A stretch of DNA of 64,000 bases from GWE2-40-63 sp041664345 (GTDB lineage: Bacteria; Bacteroidota; Bacteroidia; Bacteroidales; SZUA-534): positions 1-64,000 of the forward strand of contig JBAYKX010000026.1 in assembly GCA_041664345.1 (NCBI GenBank), written 5' to 3'. Below the pieces are notes generated by a model. It was not told where the DNA came from. It saw only the letters and a list, made by a program, of their open reading frames with translations, and did not search any database. A program made the position numbers and the translations under genes. Of the stretch, positions 62,505-64,000 are shown piece after piece (within the stretch, counting starts at the first letter, position 1; each line of letters opens with the position of its first letter).

Positions 62505-64000
62505 ATGCAGAATAAAGGAGCTATTAGATTTGTTGCGATTATGTTTGCGCTGGTATGTTTCTACCAGCTATGGTTTACCGTAAAAACAGCACAAGTAGAG
62601 AAAAATGCCAAAGAATTTGCTCAAGGCGACGTTCGTAAAATGAACAGTTACCTTGACTCAGTGGCAACTAAACCGGTTTACAATTTATTGTGGATTAAGG
62701 AATTTACTTACCGTGAAGTAAAAGAACGTGAATTAAATCTTGGGCTTGACCTAAAAGGTGGTATGAACGTTATTTTGGAAGTTTCGGTAGTGGATGTTAT
62801 CCGTTCCTTGTCGAATTATAGTACCGATACCACATTCAACCGGGCTATTGAAATGGCAAAGAGAAGACAAGTAAAAGAAGGTCAGGCTAATTTTACCACT
62901 CTTTTTGGGGAGTCCTTTAAAGAAATTGACCCTAATGGAAAGTTAGCTGCTATTTTCAATACCATCGAGTTAAAAGATAAAATCAATTTTTCATCAACCA
63001 ATGAGGAAGTATTAGAAGTTTTGCGCATTGAAGCTGAATCAGCCATTAGCAACTCATTCAATATTTTACGCAATAGGATTGATAAATTTGGTGTAACTCA
63101 ACCAAACATTCAACGGCTGGGAAATTCCGGACGTATTTTGGTGGAATTGCCCGGTGTTAAAGATCCAGAACGCGTTAGGAAGCTTCTACAAGGTGCTGCC
63201 AATCTTGAATTCTGGGAAACATACGACAACGCCGAGGTGGTTCAATATTTTTATGCTGCCAATGCAAAAATAAAGGAAATTGAAGATGCTAAAAAAGTAT
63301 TGGAAGGAACTTCATCTACTGAACAGAAACCAGAAGTGGCAGCAACTTCAACTACTAAAACGGATGAACCCCTTTCTTTGATTGACCAATTAGCCAGCGA
63401 TTCAACGGCAGTTGATAGCACCAAAGCACCCGATATGACTAAGGATTATCCCTTATTCTCAGTTTTACAGCCCCGGTTTTCACGCGATAACCAACCATTA
63501 CCTGGTGCCTCAGTAGGTATTTCACATTTTAAAGATACCTCGGCAGTAAACACCATGTTGAATTTGCCTCAGGTTAAAGCGTTATTCCCTAGAAATCTTA
63601 AACTATTGTGGGGCGTAAAATCGGTTGATGCCGGCGAATTGTATTATGAATTATATGCCATTAAAATAACCACCCGCGATGGACGTGCTGCCTTAGAAGG
63701 TGATGTGGTAACCAGTGCCCGCAAAGAATATGCTCAAGGTCGTGGTGATGCCGAAGTAGCAATGAGTATGAATGCCGAAGGTGCCAAAGTATGGGCCCGA
63801 TTAACCGGTAGCAATGTTGGAAAAGCTATTGCCATTGTACTTGACGATTATGTTTACTCTGCTCCCAATGTAAATCAGGAAATAAAAGGGGGTCGTTCTT
63901 CTATTACCGGAGGATTCTCTGTTGAAGAGGCAGAAGATTTGGCCAACATCCTGAAATCAGGTAAAATGCCTGCCCCTGCCCGTATTGAGCAAGAAACCAT
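62505..64000 (+). CDS. secD: protein translocase subunit SecD or fused SecDF (5' part)
   Basis: The gene runs off the right edge; 498 codons are visible. It begins MQNKGAIRFVAIMFALVCFY with one membrane helix. The family motif LGLDLKGGMNVILEV (about residues 83-97) opens the periplasmic part, then NILRNRIDKFGVTQPNIQRL, LVELPGVKDPERVRKLL and, near the visible end, FSVEEAEDLANILKSGKMPA, just before the first of the main membrane helices. SecD pulls exported proteins across the membrane using the proton gradient. In Bacteroidota it is usually fused to SecF in a protein of about 1000 residues; the fusion itself lies outside the window. Confidence 0.95.
   Translation, partial: MQNKGAIRFVAIMFALVCFYQLWFTVKTAQVEKNAKEFAQGDVRKMNSYLDSVATKPVYNLLWIKEFTYREVKERELNLGLDLKGGMNVILEVSVVDVIRSLSNYSTDTTFNRAIEMAKRRQVKEGQANFTTLFGESFKEIDPNGKLAAIFNTIELKDKINFSSTNEEVLEVLRIEAESAISNSFNILRNRIDKFGVTQPNIQRLGNSGRILVELPGVKDPERVRKLLQGAANLEFWETYDNAEVVQYFYAANAKIKEIEDAKKVLEGTSSTEQKPEVAATSTTKTDEPLSLIDQLASDSTAVDSTKAPDMTKDYPLFSVLQPRFSRDNQPLPGASVGISHFKDTSAVNTMLNLPQVKALFPRNLKLLWGVKSVDAGELYYELYAIKITTRDGRAALEGDVVTSARKEYAQGRGDAEVAMSMNAEGAKVWARLTGSNVGKAIAIVLDDYVYSAPNVNQEIKGGRSSITGGFSVEEAEDLANILKSGKMPAPARIEQET

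Noticed and set aside
1..64000. tRNA, rRNA or SRP RNA genes
   Set aside because: Intergenic regions were read for T-loop sequences, CCA ends and conserved SRP loop sequence without a convincing match; a covariance-model search would be decisive.

Overview
The window is AT-rich chromosomal DNA from a member of the Bacteroidota, most like an uncultured Bacteroidales/Marinilabiliales-type organism. The evidence is the gene content (a type IX secretion sorting domain, a triple-tyrosine/LuxR hybrid sensor, a TonB transducer, Mpl next to SGNH and LysM-transglycosylase genes, an EF-G-like paralogue, the start of a SecD/SecDF gene) and upstream sequences that fit the Bacteroidota promoter (TTTG about 19 bp before TAnnTTTG) rather than the E. 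coli one. No tRNA, rRNA, CRISPR array or insertion sequence was recognised.

Layout. 1-3240: end of an unknown gene, two copies of a palindromic repeat, a GH3 beta-glucosidase broken by one frameshift, and a run of six small hairpins. 3241-8336: a frameshifted periplasmic-sensor/LuxR regulator, a coiled-coil lipoprotein, and an unrecognised protein that looks like a D12-class adenine methyltransferase without its catalytic motif. 8373-27236 (minus strand): eno plus one continuous str-S10-spc-alpha ribosomal cluster (rpsL, rpsG, fusA, rpsJ through secY, infA through rplQ). It lacks tuf, and map is absent between secY and infA. In this cluster rplB and rpsS each carry an in-frame TAA where relatives have glutamate. 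27691-31150: an EF-G-like GTPase transcribed divergently from rpsL, an orphan HicB and a hicAB toxin-antitoxin pair with a large palindromic operator. 31169-34083: an ECF sigma factor with a membrane protein that combines an anti-sigma-like N-terminus, three internal repeats and a type IX sorting tail. Related hairpin repeats lie on both sides of this pair.

34549-43297: pntAB transhydrogenase, a LysE exporter, a TIGR02757/TrmN6-like pair, a PIN toxin-antitoxin pair with a decayed HigA-like gene, hflX and tonB. 43434-50528: a 14-copy heptanucleotide repeat upstream of tonB, then a minus-strand block for cell wall and chromosome segregation (parA, parB, DUF5683, lytic transglycosylase, SGNH protein, mpl). 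50806-59305: a THUMP RNA methyltransferase, a saccharopine dehydrogenase-like enzyme, a second PIN toxin-antitoxin pair, a sigma-54-type response regulator without a DNA-binding domain, a Ppx/GppA phosphatase, a Bro-N fragment and a two-gene ABC exporter. 59803-64000 (plus strand): a DapB-like protein, an NhaD-type antiporter and the 5' part of secD/secDF.

Four reading frames are disrupted as sequenced. Two show one-base losses in homopolymers and two show GAA-to-TAA nonsense changes in essential genes. Sequencing or assembly error is the first explanation to test before any biological one.
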